Below are positions 6,306-13,160 of a DNA stretch of 13,402 nt, piece by piece. Made by a program: the position numbers and the translations under genes. Position 1 is the first letter of the stretch; the number at the start of each line of letters is the position of its first letter. The stretch is from Actinomycetes bacterium (lineage in GTDB: Bacteria > Actinomycetota > CADDZG01 > JAHWKV01): the NCBI GenBank assembly GCA_029263035.1, contig JAJCYF010000190.1, positions 1 to 13,402 of the forward strand, given 5' to 3'. A model generated the notes under the pieces. It saw only the letters and a list, made by a program, of their open reading frames with translations. It ran no database searches and was not told the DNA's origin.

Positions 6306-8578
6306 TGCGCAAACAACTGCAGATCCTGGCCCCCGGGGTCGCCGCCTTCCGCAAGGAAGCCAAGCGTCCCGGCAATTACGTGTCGGAGGAGCGAGGCGAA
6401 ACGATGGTCGCCACCCACTGCTGCTACTGCGGTGTCCAGTGCGGGATGTACCTGAGGGTCTCCACCGACGGCAAGGTGTTCGGTGTCGAGCCCCGCAACC
6501 ACGACATCAACAAGCTAAAGCTCTGCCCCAAGGGTGTCACCGCCTACCAGCAGGTCAACCACCGGGACCGGCTGACCAAACCCCTGATGCGGGACCGCCG
6601 GGGCGACCCGCTGCGCGAGGTTAGCTGGGACGAGGCCCTGGACCGGGTGGTGAGCGAGATCCGCCGCATCCAAAAGACCTACGGCAACGACGCATTCGCC
6701 GTCTACTCCGGGTCCAGCCTGGCGACCGAGAAGTGCTACCTGATGGGCAAGTTCGCCCGGGTGGCGCTGGCCACCAAACACGTCGACTACAACGGCCGGC
6801 TTTGCATGGTCTCGGCCGCTGCGGCCAACAAGAAGGCGTTCGGGGTCGACCGGGCGGCCAACCCGTGGTCGGACATGCTCGAGGCCGACGTGATCATGCT
6901 ACTCGGCGCCAACGTGGGGGAGTGTTTCCCGGTGGCGACCCAGTACTTCTGGGGGGCACGGGACAAAGGCGCCAAGCTGATCACGGTCGACCCACGGGAG
7001 ACCCCGATTGCCCGCACCGCCGACATCCACGTCCCGGTCCGGCCGGGCACCGATGCCGCATTCCTGAACGGCGTGCTGCACGTGATCGAACGGGAGGGAC
7101 TGATCGACACCGAGTTCATCCGCTCCCGCACGACCGGCTGGGACGCGGTCAAAGCCGGTCTGCCCTTCTACACCCCGGAGAAGACCGGCGAGATCTGCGG
7201 CCTTGACCCGGCGCTCATCACCAGGGTCGGTCTCACCTGGGGACGGGCAAACAAGGCGATGGCCTTCCACGCCCGGGGGATCGAACACCACATCCAGGGT
7301 GTCGACAACTGCCTGACCGTCATCAACCTGTGCCTGGCCACCGGCCAGTTCGGGGCTCCGGGCAAGGGCTACGGCACGATCACCGGCCAGGGCAACGGCC
7401 AGGGCGGTCGGGAGCACGGCCAGAAGTCGGACCAGCTTCCCGGCCAGCGCTTGATCGAGGACCCCGCCGCCCGGGAGCACATCTGCAGGGTGTGGGGGAT
7501 CACCGACGACGAGCTTCCCCGGGCCGGCACCTCGGCGGTGGAGATGGTCCACCAGGCCGAAGCCGGCGAGATCAAGGGGTGGCTCGGCATCTGCAACAAC
7601 CCGATGGTCTCGATGCCCTCCGCCGGCCGCATCGCCGGAGGCTTCGACTGCCTGGAGTTCCACTGCCAGATCGACTTCTTCCTGTCGGAGACCTGCGACC
7701 GGGCCGATGTCGTGCTGCCCGGCACCTCGTGGGCCGAGGACGAGGGGATCTCGACCAACGCCGAGGGCCGGGTGGTCAAGTACAACAAAGCCTCAGACCC
7801 TCCCGGTGACGCCAAGCCGGACTGGTGGATCGTCTGCGAGATCGCCCGCCGCCTGGGCCGCCACGCCGATAAGTTCCAGTTCGAAAGCTCCCGGGAGATC
7901 TTCGAGGAGCTCCGGGTCGCCTCCAAGGGCGGCCAGGCCGACTACTCGGGGATGACCTATGAGCGGATCGAGGAGACCGGCGGCATCTTCTGGCCCTGCA
8001 CCTCCGAGGACCACCCGGGCACCCCCCGCCTGTTCGAGGAGCGCTTCCACCATCCGGACGGCCTGGCGCGCTTCCACGCCGTCGAGTGGCGGCCGCCGGC
8101 GGAGGAGGTCGACTCCAAGTACCCGCTGAAGCTGACCACCGGCCGTACCGTCGCCCACTACCTGTCGGGCAACCAGACCCGCCGGATCGACGCCCTGGTC
8201 CAGCAGACCCCCCGGCCCTGGGTCGAGGTCCACCCGAGCCTGGGTTACGCCAACGGCGACCCGGTGAGGGTAAGCACCCGCCGGGGATCTGCGACCTACC
8301 CGGCCCTGGTCGTGTCGACCATCCGCCCGGATACCGTTTTCATCCCGTACCACTGGGCGGGCCGGGTGGCGGCCAACCTGATGACGGTCGACGCCCTGGA
8401 CCCGACATCGAAGATCCCCGAGTTCAAGGTGTGTTCGTGCCGGATCGAGATGGGGACCGAGATCGACATCCCCCCGCCGCCCCCGGTCCCTCCGGGCGGA
8501 CAGGTCTACGAGGAGGTCGGAGCATTCGACAAGCGGCAGCCGTCGGCGCCGCAGGGAAGGGGAACCGGCCGGGGATGA
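6305..8578 (+). CDS. Molybdopterin oxidoreductase, assimilatory nitrate reductase catalytic subunit (NasC/NarB-like)
   Basis: Likely reduces nitrate to nitrite at a Mo-bisMGD centre. 757 residues. N-terminal [4Fe-4S] site: Cys39-x2-Cys42-x3-Cys46 and Cys74 in LCPKG. Mo ligand is Cys167 in NGRLCMVSAA; Met after the Cys resembles Nas/Nap enzymes, whereas formate dehydrogenases have Cys/Sec-His. The segment QGNGQGGREHGQKSDQLPGQ recalls the TGQPNAMGGREVGG..LPGHR region of assimilatory nitrate reductases. A C-terminal MGD-binding domain (from about residue 605) ends in a Pro-rich tail. No Tat signal, so cytoplasmic. Start GTG 6305 overlaps the upstream stop (TAGTG); ATG 6404 is an alternative with the first Cys five codons on, but codons between them have the same high GC3. 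Substrate is inferred partly from the nirA neighbour; another oxyanion remains possible. Confidence 0.82.
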   Translation: MRKQLQILAPGVAAFRKEAKRPGNYVSEERGETMVATHCCYCGVQCGMYLRVSTDGKVFGVEPRNHDINKLKLCPKGVTAYQQVNHRDRLTKPLMRDRRGDPLREVSWDEALDRVVSEIRRIQKTYGNDAFAVYSGSSLATEKCYLMGKFARVALATKHVDYNGRLCMVSAAAANKKAFGVDRAANPWSDMLEADVIMLLGANVGECFPVATQYFWGARDKGAKLITVDPRETPIARTADIHVPVRPGTDAAFLNGVLHVIEREGLIDTEFIRSRTTGWDAVKAGLPFYTPEKTGEICGLDPALITRVGLTWGRANKAMAFHARGIEHHIQGVDNCLTVINLCLATGQFGAPGKGYGTITGQGNGQGGREHGQKSDQLPGQRLIEDPAAREHICRVWGITDDELPRAGTSAVEMVHQAEAGEIKGWLGICNNPMVSMPSAGRIAGGFDCLEFHCQIDFFLSETCDRADVVLPGTSWAEDEGISTNAEGRVVKYNKASDPPGDAKPDWWIVCEIARRLGRHADKFQFESSREIFEELRVASKGGQADYSGMTYERIEETGGIFWPCTSEDHPGTPRLFEERFHHPDGLARFHAVEWRPPAEEVDSKYPLKLTTGRTVAHYLSGNQTRRIDALVQQTPRPWVEVHPSLGYANGDPVRVSTRRGSATYPALVVSTIRPDTVFIPYHWAGRVAANLMTVDALDPTSKIPEFKVCSCRIEMGTEIDIPPPPPVPPGGQVYEEVGAFDKRQPSAPQGRGTGRG

Positions 8579-8600
8579 GAAAACAAGGATGAGAAAAAAA
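8573..8600 (+). repeat. 14-bp tandem duplication at a gene junction
   Basis: GGATGAGAAAACAA (8573-8586) is followed directly by GGATGAGAAAAAAA (8587-8600), 13 of 14 identical. The first copy holds the stop of the Mo subunit plus a dead-end ATG that would encode only five residues; the second holds the start of the [4Fe-4S] subunit. Confidence 0.7.
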
Positions 8601-9188
8601 GCGCTGTTCATCGACCCGGGCCGCTGTATCGGGTGCCAGGCGTGCGTGGCCGCCTGCCGGGAGTGCGACTCCCACAAGGGCCGCTCCATGATCCACCTGG
8701 ACTACGTCGACATGGGCAACTCGGCCGCCGCGATGCCGACGGTCTGCATGCACTGCTCGGACCCGGTTGCCCCGTGCGCCCAGGTCTGCCCGGTCGATGC
8801 GATCCCGGTCGGCACCGATGGAGTGGTGGGGACCGCATCGCCCGAACTGTGCATCGGCTGCGGCAACTGCGTTCACGCCTGCCCGTTCGGGGTCCCCAAG
8901 CTCGACATCCCCGAGATGCTCCAGTACAAGTGTGACCTCTGCTACGACCGCAGCTCACAGGGGCTGCTGCCGATGTGCGCCTCGGTCTGCCCGACCGACG
9001 CCCTGTTCTACGGCACCTACGACGAGCTGGTCGCCAAGCGCCCGAACGCCCGGGCGGTGGACGTCTTCGACTTCGGCAACCAGAGCGTGGTAACCGGCAA
9101 CGCGCTGGTGGCGCCGGCCGGGGGCGAAGACGTAATCCCGGGCGGTTACAGCGTGTGGAACGAGTTCCTGTCCGAGGAGAAGGTTTGA
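8589..9188 (+). CDS. Four-cluster [4Fe-4S] electron-transfer subunit (DmsB/NrfC/HybA-like)
   Basis: Passes electrons between the membrane part and the Mo subunit. 199 residues with four Cys groups: 13-16-19-23; 53-56-63-67; 88-91-94-98; and 115-118-130-134. The order and the long gap in the fourth group are those of DmsB/PhsB-type subunits, predicting four [4Fe-4S] clusters. The second group has a six-residue gap (Cys56 to Cys63), two longer than the common CxHCxxPxC form. No signal peptide, consistent with a cytoplasmic complex. Start ATG 8589 is 10 nt after the Mo-subunit stop with a purine-rich AAGG just before it, in the second copy of a small tandem duplication. Family call firm; partner assignment from operon order. 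Confidence 0.92.
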   Translation: MRKKALFIDPGRCIGCQACVAACRECDSHKGRSMIHLDYVDMGNSAAAMPTVCMHCSDPVAPCAQVCPVDAIPVGTDGVVGTASPELCIGCGNCVHACPFGVPKLDIPEMLQYKCDLCYDRSSQGLLPMCASVCPTDALFYGTYDELVAKRPNARAVDVFDFGNQSVVTGNALVAPAGGEDVIPGGYSVWNEFLSEEKV

Positions 9189-9736
9189 CCGCCACCCGGC
9201 CCCCGGAGAGCCGCCAGAAGCGCCTGAAGGAGGGAGGGCTGATCTCCCGGAGGGACTACCTGAGGATGCTGGTGATCGCCTCCGGGGGCCTGCTGGCGGC
9301 AACCGCAGGGCTGGCCTCAGGTGTCTTTCGCCGTCACGGAGCCGAGAGCGGAACCGTCAAGAGGGTGGCGGCCTCTATCGACCGGAACCAGATGTTGACC
9401 TTCTCCTACCCGGGTGACGACGACCCCGCGATCGCCATGCGGCTGGACGACGGAGAGCTGGTGGCGTTCTCCTCGGTTTGCACCCACCTTTCGTGTGCCG
9501 TTCTGTGGCGGCGGGAGGAACAGGTTCTGGAGTGCCCCTGCCACAAAGGCTTCTTCAGCGAACGCTCCGGTGCAGTGCTGGCCGGCCCGCCGCCGCGCCC
9601 GCTGCCGAGGATCCGGCTCGAGGAACGACCCGACGGGATCTACGCCGCCGGGCCTGAGGTCAAGCGAAGTCGTGCAATCAACGGCAAATTGGCCGAAAGG
9701 CCCCGGGAACAACACCGTTACCGGAACGAAACCTGA
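9185..9736 (+). CDS. Tat-exported, membrane-anchored Rieske [2Fe-2S] protein (QcrA-like)
   Basis: 183 residues from TTG 9185, which overlaps the preceding TGA (TTGA) and follows a strong GAGGAG site. A twin-arginine motif SRRDYLRML (21-29) precedes one hydrophobic segment (about 27-47), so the domain is predicted outside the membrane. Rieske ligands: Cys99-x-His101 in CTHLSC and Cys117-x2-His120 in CPCH; Cys104 and Cys119 would form the disulfide seen in high-potential, quinol-oxidising Rieske proteins of bc-type complexes. No bc1 cytochrome b is nearby; the operon's own multi-helix cytochrome is the plausible partner. Its presence in a nitrate reductase operon recalls haloarchaeal nar clusters, which carry a Rieske protein and a cytochrome b. 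Rieske and Tat calls are firm; role is inference. Confidence 0.85.
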   Translation: MTATRPPESRQKRLKEGGLISRRDYLRMLVIASGGLLAATAGLASGVFRRHGAESGTVKRVAASIDRNQMLTFSYPGDDDPAIAMRLDDGELVAFSSVCTHLSCAVLWRREEQVLECPCHKGFFSERSGAVLAGPPPRPLPRIRLEERPDGIYAAGPEVKRSRAINGKLAERPREQHRYRNET

Positions 9737-9776
9737 GTTAAACCTGGGCGCAACCTGGTGCCGGGATAGTGGCAGA

Positions 9777-10085
9777 ATGGTCGAGTCAACAGAGGACCCC
9801 ACGGAGTTTGAGGCTGGCTACCGCGCGGAAGCGGCACAGCTGGATCGCCGTATCGTGATGGTGGCAACCATCGTCATGGCCGAACTCTGGGCCCTCACCT
9901 CGGCCGTTGAGGCGTGGGCAGAAGGAGCGTCGTTGACCGGGATCATGGCATTCCAGTTGATCGGATTTGTTCTGGCGCTTGGATTCTGGAAGGCTCCGGT
10001 CACCCGTGCGGTTCCGGCTCCGGCTCCGGCCCAAACCGAGCTAGCGGCCCGCGGAACCCTGACGAGCGAGAGCGCAGCCGGCTAA
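9777..10085 (+). CDS. Small two-helix membrane protein, last gene of the nitrate reductase operon
   Basis: 102 residues, not recognised. A charged N-terminus (1-24) is followed by two hydrophobic segments (about 25-46 and 53-71) and an Ala/Pro-rich tail. Start ATG 9777 is 40 nt after the Rieske stop; no strong ribosome site is seen. Codon use keeps the high GC3 of the neighbours. Its stop codon overlaps that of the convergent NirD-like gene. Position suggests a small accessory subunit of the membrane complex, but that is only context. Confidence 0.6.
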   Translation: MVESTEDPTEFEAGYRAEAAQLDRRIVMVATIVMAELWALTSAVEAWAEGASLTGIMAFQLIGFVLALGFWKAPVTRAVPAPAPAQTELAARGTLTSESAAG

Positions 10086-10444
10086 GCCGGTTTGGCGGCG
10101 TCCACCGAGACGTAAACGACGCCGTCGATCACTTCGACCCGGTAGGCCCTGACCGGCTTGCGGGCCGGTCCGGCGACCACCTCGCCGGTTGCGGCATCAA
10201 AGACCGAGTTATGCCACGGGCATTCCAGGGTGCACGCCGGGCTCAGGTGGTTGGGTGCCAAAGGACCTCCGGCGTGGGTGCAGGAGTTGTCCAGGGCGTG
10301 GAACTGCCCGTCGACGTTCGACAGCGCTATGTCGCGGCCCCCGGCAGAGACCCGAAGGACCCATCCGGGCGGGACATCCCCAACCGGTGCCACGGCGATG
10401 AAGCCTGCCGGCGCAGCGTTGGTCAGGCCGGTTACGTGGCTCAT
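10082..10444 (-). CDS. NirD-like Rieske [2Fe-2S] protein
   Basis: 120 residues, soluble, no signal. Rieske ligands Cys55-x-His57 (CTHAGG) and Cys75-x2-His78 (CPWHNS), 17 residues apart, of the NirD/dioxygenase-ferredoxin type without disulfide cysteines. In NADH-dependent nitrite reductases NirD is the small subunit beside NirB; here the partner is a ferredoxin-type siroheme reductase, with which it overlaps by 4 nt (ATGA) as the downstream gene. A role as electron carrier or bound subunit for nitrite reduction is inferred; a general Rieske ferredoxin is the alternative. Its stop overlaps that of the opposing membrane protein gene by two bases. Confidence 0.82.
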   Translation of the reverse strand: MSHVTGLTNAAPAGFIAVAPVGDVPPGWVLRVSAGGRDIALSNVDGQFHALDNSCTHAGGPLAPNHLSPACTLECPWHNSVFDAATGEVVAGPARKPVRAYRVEVIDGVVYVSVDAAKPA

Positions 10445-12114
10445 GTTCCCACCGCCAGCGGCAGGTAACTACGCTGAACCCGGGGCCGGTCGAATGTTTC
10501 CGCCGGTTCGGGACCGGACTCCCAGCGACCCTTGAAGATCGCCGAGATCTGAGCCTGAAACGCATCGAGGCCGTAGCGGATGACGGTGTCGGTCAGCGTC
10601 TCACCCCGCTCCCGAAGGGCTTCCCAGACCCCGACGATCGCGCCGGTTATGGCGTAGACATCCTCTTCGGCGACCCGTCCCGCCACCTGGGCGATCGACG
10701 CCAGCCGCAGGTCCCCGCCCAGCCACACCTGGTAGCCGAGAACCGAGGCCCCTCCGACGGTCACCTTGCCGCCGGAGAAGCCGATATCGGCGATCTGGTG
10801 CTGAGAGCAGGCGTTGGGACAGCCGGAGATGTGGACGCGCAGGCCGGAGTTCCGAAGCAGCGCCGGGTGCTCCAGCAGCTGGGCGCCCACCCGCTGAGAG
10901 GGAGTGATGGCCAGCAGGCAGACCGGGCCGCCGGTGCAGACCCGCACGTCCCGGGACTGATCGGAGCCCTCCAGCCCGAGCCCCACCGACCCCAGGACGT
11001 CCCGGATCAGCGGCACCGCGTCCAGCGGTACGTGGCGGAGCATCACATTCTGGTTGGGGGTGAGGTACAGGTTCTCGTCGGCCAGATCGGACGCCAGGGT
11101 GGTCAGGATCCGCCAGTCCTCGGTGTCCAGGTCGCCCAGCGGGGCGTTGACCGTCACCATCGCCCAGCCGGGGACCCGCTGCGGGCGCACGCCGCTGCCC
11201 CAGCCGCCCTCGGGCGCCTGCGAAAGGATTGAGGAGATCGACGAGGACAGCGGTGCCGACAGGTGCCTGGGCTCGGGCCACTCCTTCAGGCGGGCCTTCG
11301 CCAGTTCCGCCTGGAAGACCTCGAGGAACCGGTCGCTTCCCATCTTGCGGATTAGGAACTTGAGGCGGGCCTTGGCCGGCTGGTCGAAGTCGCCGTGTGC
11401 GATGAATAGGTCGAACAGGGCGTTGACCGCCGCCAGAACGTCTCTGCGGGGCAGGAACTCGACAGCTTTGATCGCCAGGGTCGGGCTGGACTTTCCCAGG
11501 CTGCCGCCGAGCCACAGCTGGTAGCCCAGCTCGCCGTCCTGGTTGATCTTTGAGACAAAACCCATGTCGTTGATCCGGGCGGCCTCCCGGCAGGCGGTGC
11601 AGCCGCCGAACCCGATGTTGATCCGCTGCGGCATCTGGGTGTCGAGCAGGGGGGTCCGGCTGAGAATCGAGTCCTGGGCGGCGATCGCGTCGTAACTGCA
11701 GTCGAACGGCTCCTCCAGGCCCACCCCGGCCTGCGGGCACCACATGACGCCCCGCATCGTGTGGCCGCAAGAGGATCTGGTGGAAAGTCCGATATCGGTG
11801 AGGCGGGCCAGGACCGTGGTGACGTCCTGGGCGCGGACGTGGTGAAGCTGGACCTGCTGGCGGGTCGTCAGGTGGATCCAGCCTTTGGCGAACTCGTCGG
11901 CGATGTCGGCCAGCCCCAGGGCGGCGTCGGTGTCGATCACGCCGCCGGCCCGGATGCGGATCATGAAAACGCCCGGCTGCGCCTGGGCGCAGACGCCGTG
12001 GCGCTTGAGCGAGTACCGCTCCTCGGGGCTCAGCCAGTCGTCGCCTTCGGCGGTCAGCCGGTCGAGGTCCACCGGAAGGCCGGCGCGTTTGGCGGCAGGA
12101 ACATTGGGAGCCAT
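10441..12114 (-). CDS. nirA: Ferredoxin-type siroheme nitrite (or sulfite) reductase
   Basis: Six-electron reduction of nitrite to ammonium with a siroheme-[4Fe-4S] centre. 557 residues, usual for NirA. It shows the two-fold repeat of the family: a first ferrodoxin-like half domain (about 37-105), the anion-binding segment SCGHTMRGVMWCP (115-127), then a second half domain (about 300-380) and the cluster motifs Cys393-x5-Cys399 and Cys432-x3-Cys436 (GCPNACSQH). An additional CTAC (172-175) lies in the first half. Nitrite is preferred over sulfite because of the adjoining NirD-like gene, the nitrate reductase operon and the ferredoxin gene; sequence alone does not settle it. Start ATG 12114 has no Shine-Dalgarno; TAGTTT lies 7 nt upstream, so it may be leaderless, with a GlnR-like array behind it. 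Confidence 0.85.
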   Translation of the reverse strand: MAPNVPAAKRAGLPVDLDRLTAEGDDWLSPEERYSLKRHGVCAQAQPGVFMIRIRAGGVIDTDAALGLADIADEFAKGWIHLTTRQQVQLHHVRAQDVTTVLARLTDIGLSTRSSCGHTMRGVMWCPQAGVGLEEPFDCSYDAIAAQDSILSRTPLLDTQMPQRINIGFGGCTACREAARINDMGFVSKINQDGELGYQLWLGGSLGKSSPTLAIKAVEFLPRRDVLAAVNALFDLFIAHGDFDQPAKARLKFLIRKMGSDRFLEVFQAELAKARLKEWPEPRHLSAPLSSSISSILSQAPEGGWGSGVRPQRVPGWAMVTVNAPLGDLDTEDWRILTTLASDLADENLYLTPNQNVMLRHVPLDAVPLIRDVLGSVGLGLEGSDQSRDVRVCTGGPVCLLAITPSQRVGAQLLEHPALLRNSGLRVHISGCPNACSQHQIADIGFSGGKVTVGGASVLGYQVWLGGDLRLASIAQVAGRVAEEDVYAITGAIVGVWEALRERGETLTDTVIRYGLDAFQAQISAIFKGRWESGPEPAETFDRPRVQRSYLPLAVGT

Positions 12115-12127
12115 ACCAGTGAAACTA
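12112..12127 (-). promoter_or_regulatory. Leaderless promoter/start of nirA
   Basis: Minus-strand TAGTTT (12127-12122) fits TAnnnT and is followed by 7 nt and ATG (12114-12112). No ribosome binding site exists between them, so transcription probably begins at or beside the ATG. Confidence 0.45.
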
Positions 12128-12137
12128 AGCGCCGGTT

Positions 12138-12175
12138 GTTACGCCGCCATGAGTAGGCCGTTACGGGGGAGTAAA
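12138..12175 (-). promoter_or_regulatory. GlnR-like operator array upstream of nirA
   Basis: In nirA sense: TTTAC (12175-12171), GTAAC (12164-12160), CTCAT (12153-12149) and GTAAC (12142-12138), all at 11-bp steps. Three of four boxes fit a GlnR-type half-site; the third does not. The array covers -24 to -61 relative to the nirA ATG, identical to the array before the nitrate reductase operon. It fills the gap between nirA and the upstream small membrane protein gene. Confidence 0.5.
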
Positions 12176-12177
12176 CG

Positions 12178-12438
12178 TTATGTTCTCGAGCCGGCCCCCG
12201 GACTACCGGCGAAGACCGCATGACCCCTTAACCGCAGGAGACGCCGTACGGCGATGATCGCCGCCGCCATTGCGATTCCCTGCCAGGATTGCGACCCCGC
12301 CAACCGCAAGAGCCCGGCCGCCAGCCACAGCTCCAGCCCGGCGCCGGCGGCTGCGGGCCAGCTGCGGGTGGTCATCATGATGGTCGCCGCACACAGGACT
12401 CCACCGGCAACCAGGGCCATCGACATCATCTCCAGCAT
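12178..12438 (-). CDS. Small hydrophobic membrane protein, unknown
   Basis: 86 residues, mostly hydrophobic, with probable membrane segments at about 4-23, 29-46 and 52-66 and a basic stretch RRLLRLRGH (65-73) after the last. I do not recognise a family. Its ATG (12438-12436) lies one base after the stop of the DUF1622 gene (TGAGATG), implying coupled translation, so the two may act together in the membrane. High GC3 supports coding. It ends 3 bp before the GlnR-like array of nirA. Confidence 0.65.
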   Translation of the reverse strand: MLEMMSMALVAGGVLCAATIMMTTRSWPAAAGAGLELWLAAGLLRLAGSQSWQGIAMAAAIIAVRRLLRLRGHAVFAGSPGAGSRT

Positions 12439-12439
12439 C

Positions 12440-12820
12440 TCAGCTCGATTCGGCGGCCGGTCCGGTTCGCGAGCTCTGCTCGATTTCGTCCCGCTCCATC
12501 CGGATCTCTTTGTCCAGGAAATAGTTGAGCGCGGTCCGGATGGCGGCGACGGCCGCCAGCTGTCCGATGGCCTCGAAGCTCGGGGCCACCGAGGTCCTGA
12601 GAAGATCGGCGGCCAGCTGGAACTCCAGTCCCATGGCCAGCATCCGGGCCAGTCCCAGCCTCACGGGGACCAGTGCCTCTATCCGGCGGTCGCGAACGGC
12701 AACCACACAAAAGCGGAAGAACCCGAGAACCGCCCCGGAGAAGATGATTAATGCAGCGGCTCCTTCGACCAGCGTCACCAGGACGCCTACCACCTCGTGG
12801 AGGGTGCGCTCGTTCACCAC
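12440..12820 (-). CDS. DUF1622 family membrane protein
   Basis: 126 residues resembling DUF1622 proteins, recognised from the VRLGLARMLAMGLEFQLAAD-like stretch (53-72), the following LLRTSVAPSFEAIGQLAA, and AAIRTALNYFLDKEI (92-106). Hydrophobic segments at about 11-40 and 85-102, with the central conserved stretch between them; the C-terminal tail is charged. Function of the family is unknown. The start is GTG 12820 (a second GTG follows); no clear ribosome site. Lies 27 nt after the ferredoxin stop and runs into the 86-residue membrane protein, so the three are probably one transcript. Confidence 0.8.
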   Translation of the reverse strand: MVNERTLHEVVGVLVTLVEGAAALIIFSGAVLGFFRFCVVAVRDRRIEALVPVRLGLARMLAMGLEFQLAADLLRTSVAPSFEAIGQLAAVAAIRTALNYFLDKEIRMERDEIEQSSRTGPAAESS

Positions 12821-12847
12821 GCCGGGCTTGGCAGGGACTGAGGCCGG

Positions 12848-13156
12848 CTAGACCTCGACGAGCACGTGGTAGGGCTCCGCATCGTCGACTGCCTTCTGGC
12901 AGGCTCCGGCCGAGCAGGGCAGGACCCACCCGGGGTCCACCTGGACGGTTGCACCGACCCCGAAGGCATCGGTCTCAAGGTGTTCGATTCCGGCGGTCAC
13001 GCGCAGCGCGCAGGTGCCGCAGGCGCCCATCCAGCACAGGTTCGGAAACTGGAACGGGGCCTCACGCTCGAGCTGGTCCAGAAGGGGCTCGTCCCCGCTG
13101 GCCTCGAACTGGGCCCGGGCGCCGGTACCCGCCTCCACCACGGTCACCTTCAGCAT
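12848..13156 (-). CDS. [2Fe-2S] ferredoxin (plant/cyanobacterial-type fold)
   Basis: 102 residues. Cluster ligands Cys41-x4-Cys46-x2-Cys49 (CWMGACGTC) and Cys81 in LPCSAGAC, the arrangement of plant-type [2Fe-2S] ferredoxins; an extra Cys86 is present. No signal, so cytoplasmic. As the first gene of the minus-strand group that includes a ferredoxin-type nitrite reductase, it is a good candidate for that enzyme's electron donor. Start is ATG 13156 with GGAGG 4 nt upstream; a longer reading from GTG 13219 would add 21 residues without homology and run through an inverted repeat, so I reject it. The shorter start begins directly with the first beta strand (LKVTVVEAG). Confidence 0.88.
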   Translation of the reverse strand: MLKVTVVEAGTGARAQFEASGDEPLLDQLEREAPFQFPNLCWMGACGTCALRVTAGIEHLETDAFGVGATVQVDPGWVLPCSAGACQKAVDDAEPYHVLVEV

Positions 13157-13160
13157 GCAT

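Noticed and set aside
7369..7926. Long open frames on the opposite strand within the Mo subunit gene, and similar ones within nirA and moeA
   Set aside because: They are mirror frames of strongly conserved genes in high-GC DNA, show no domain motifs, and have no ribosome sites.
6305..8578. Formate dehydrogenase as the identity of the Mo subunit
   Set aside because: The Mo-ligand motif is Cys-Met in NGRLCMVSAA, like nitrate reductases, not Cys/Sec-His; a nitrite reductase operon adjoins. Not excluded with certainty.
12121..12125. Additional GAAAC box next to the nirA start
   Set aside because: It is 17 bp from the nearest array box, out of the 11-bp register, and overlaps the -10-like element.
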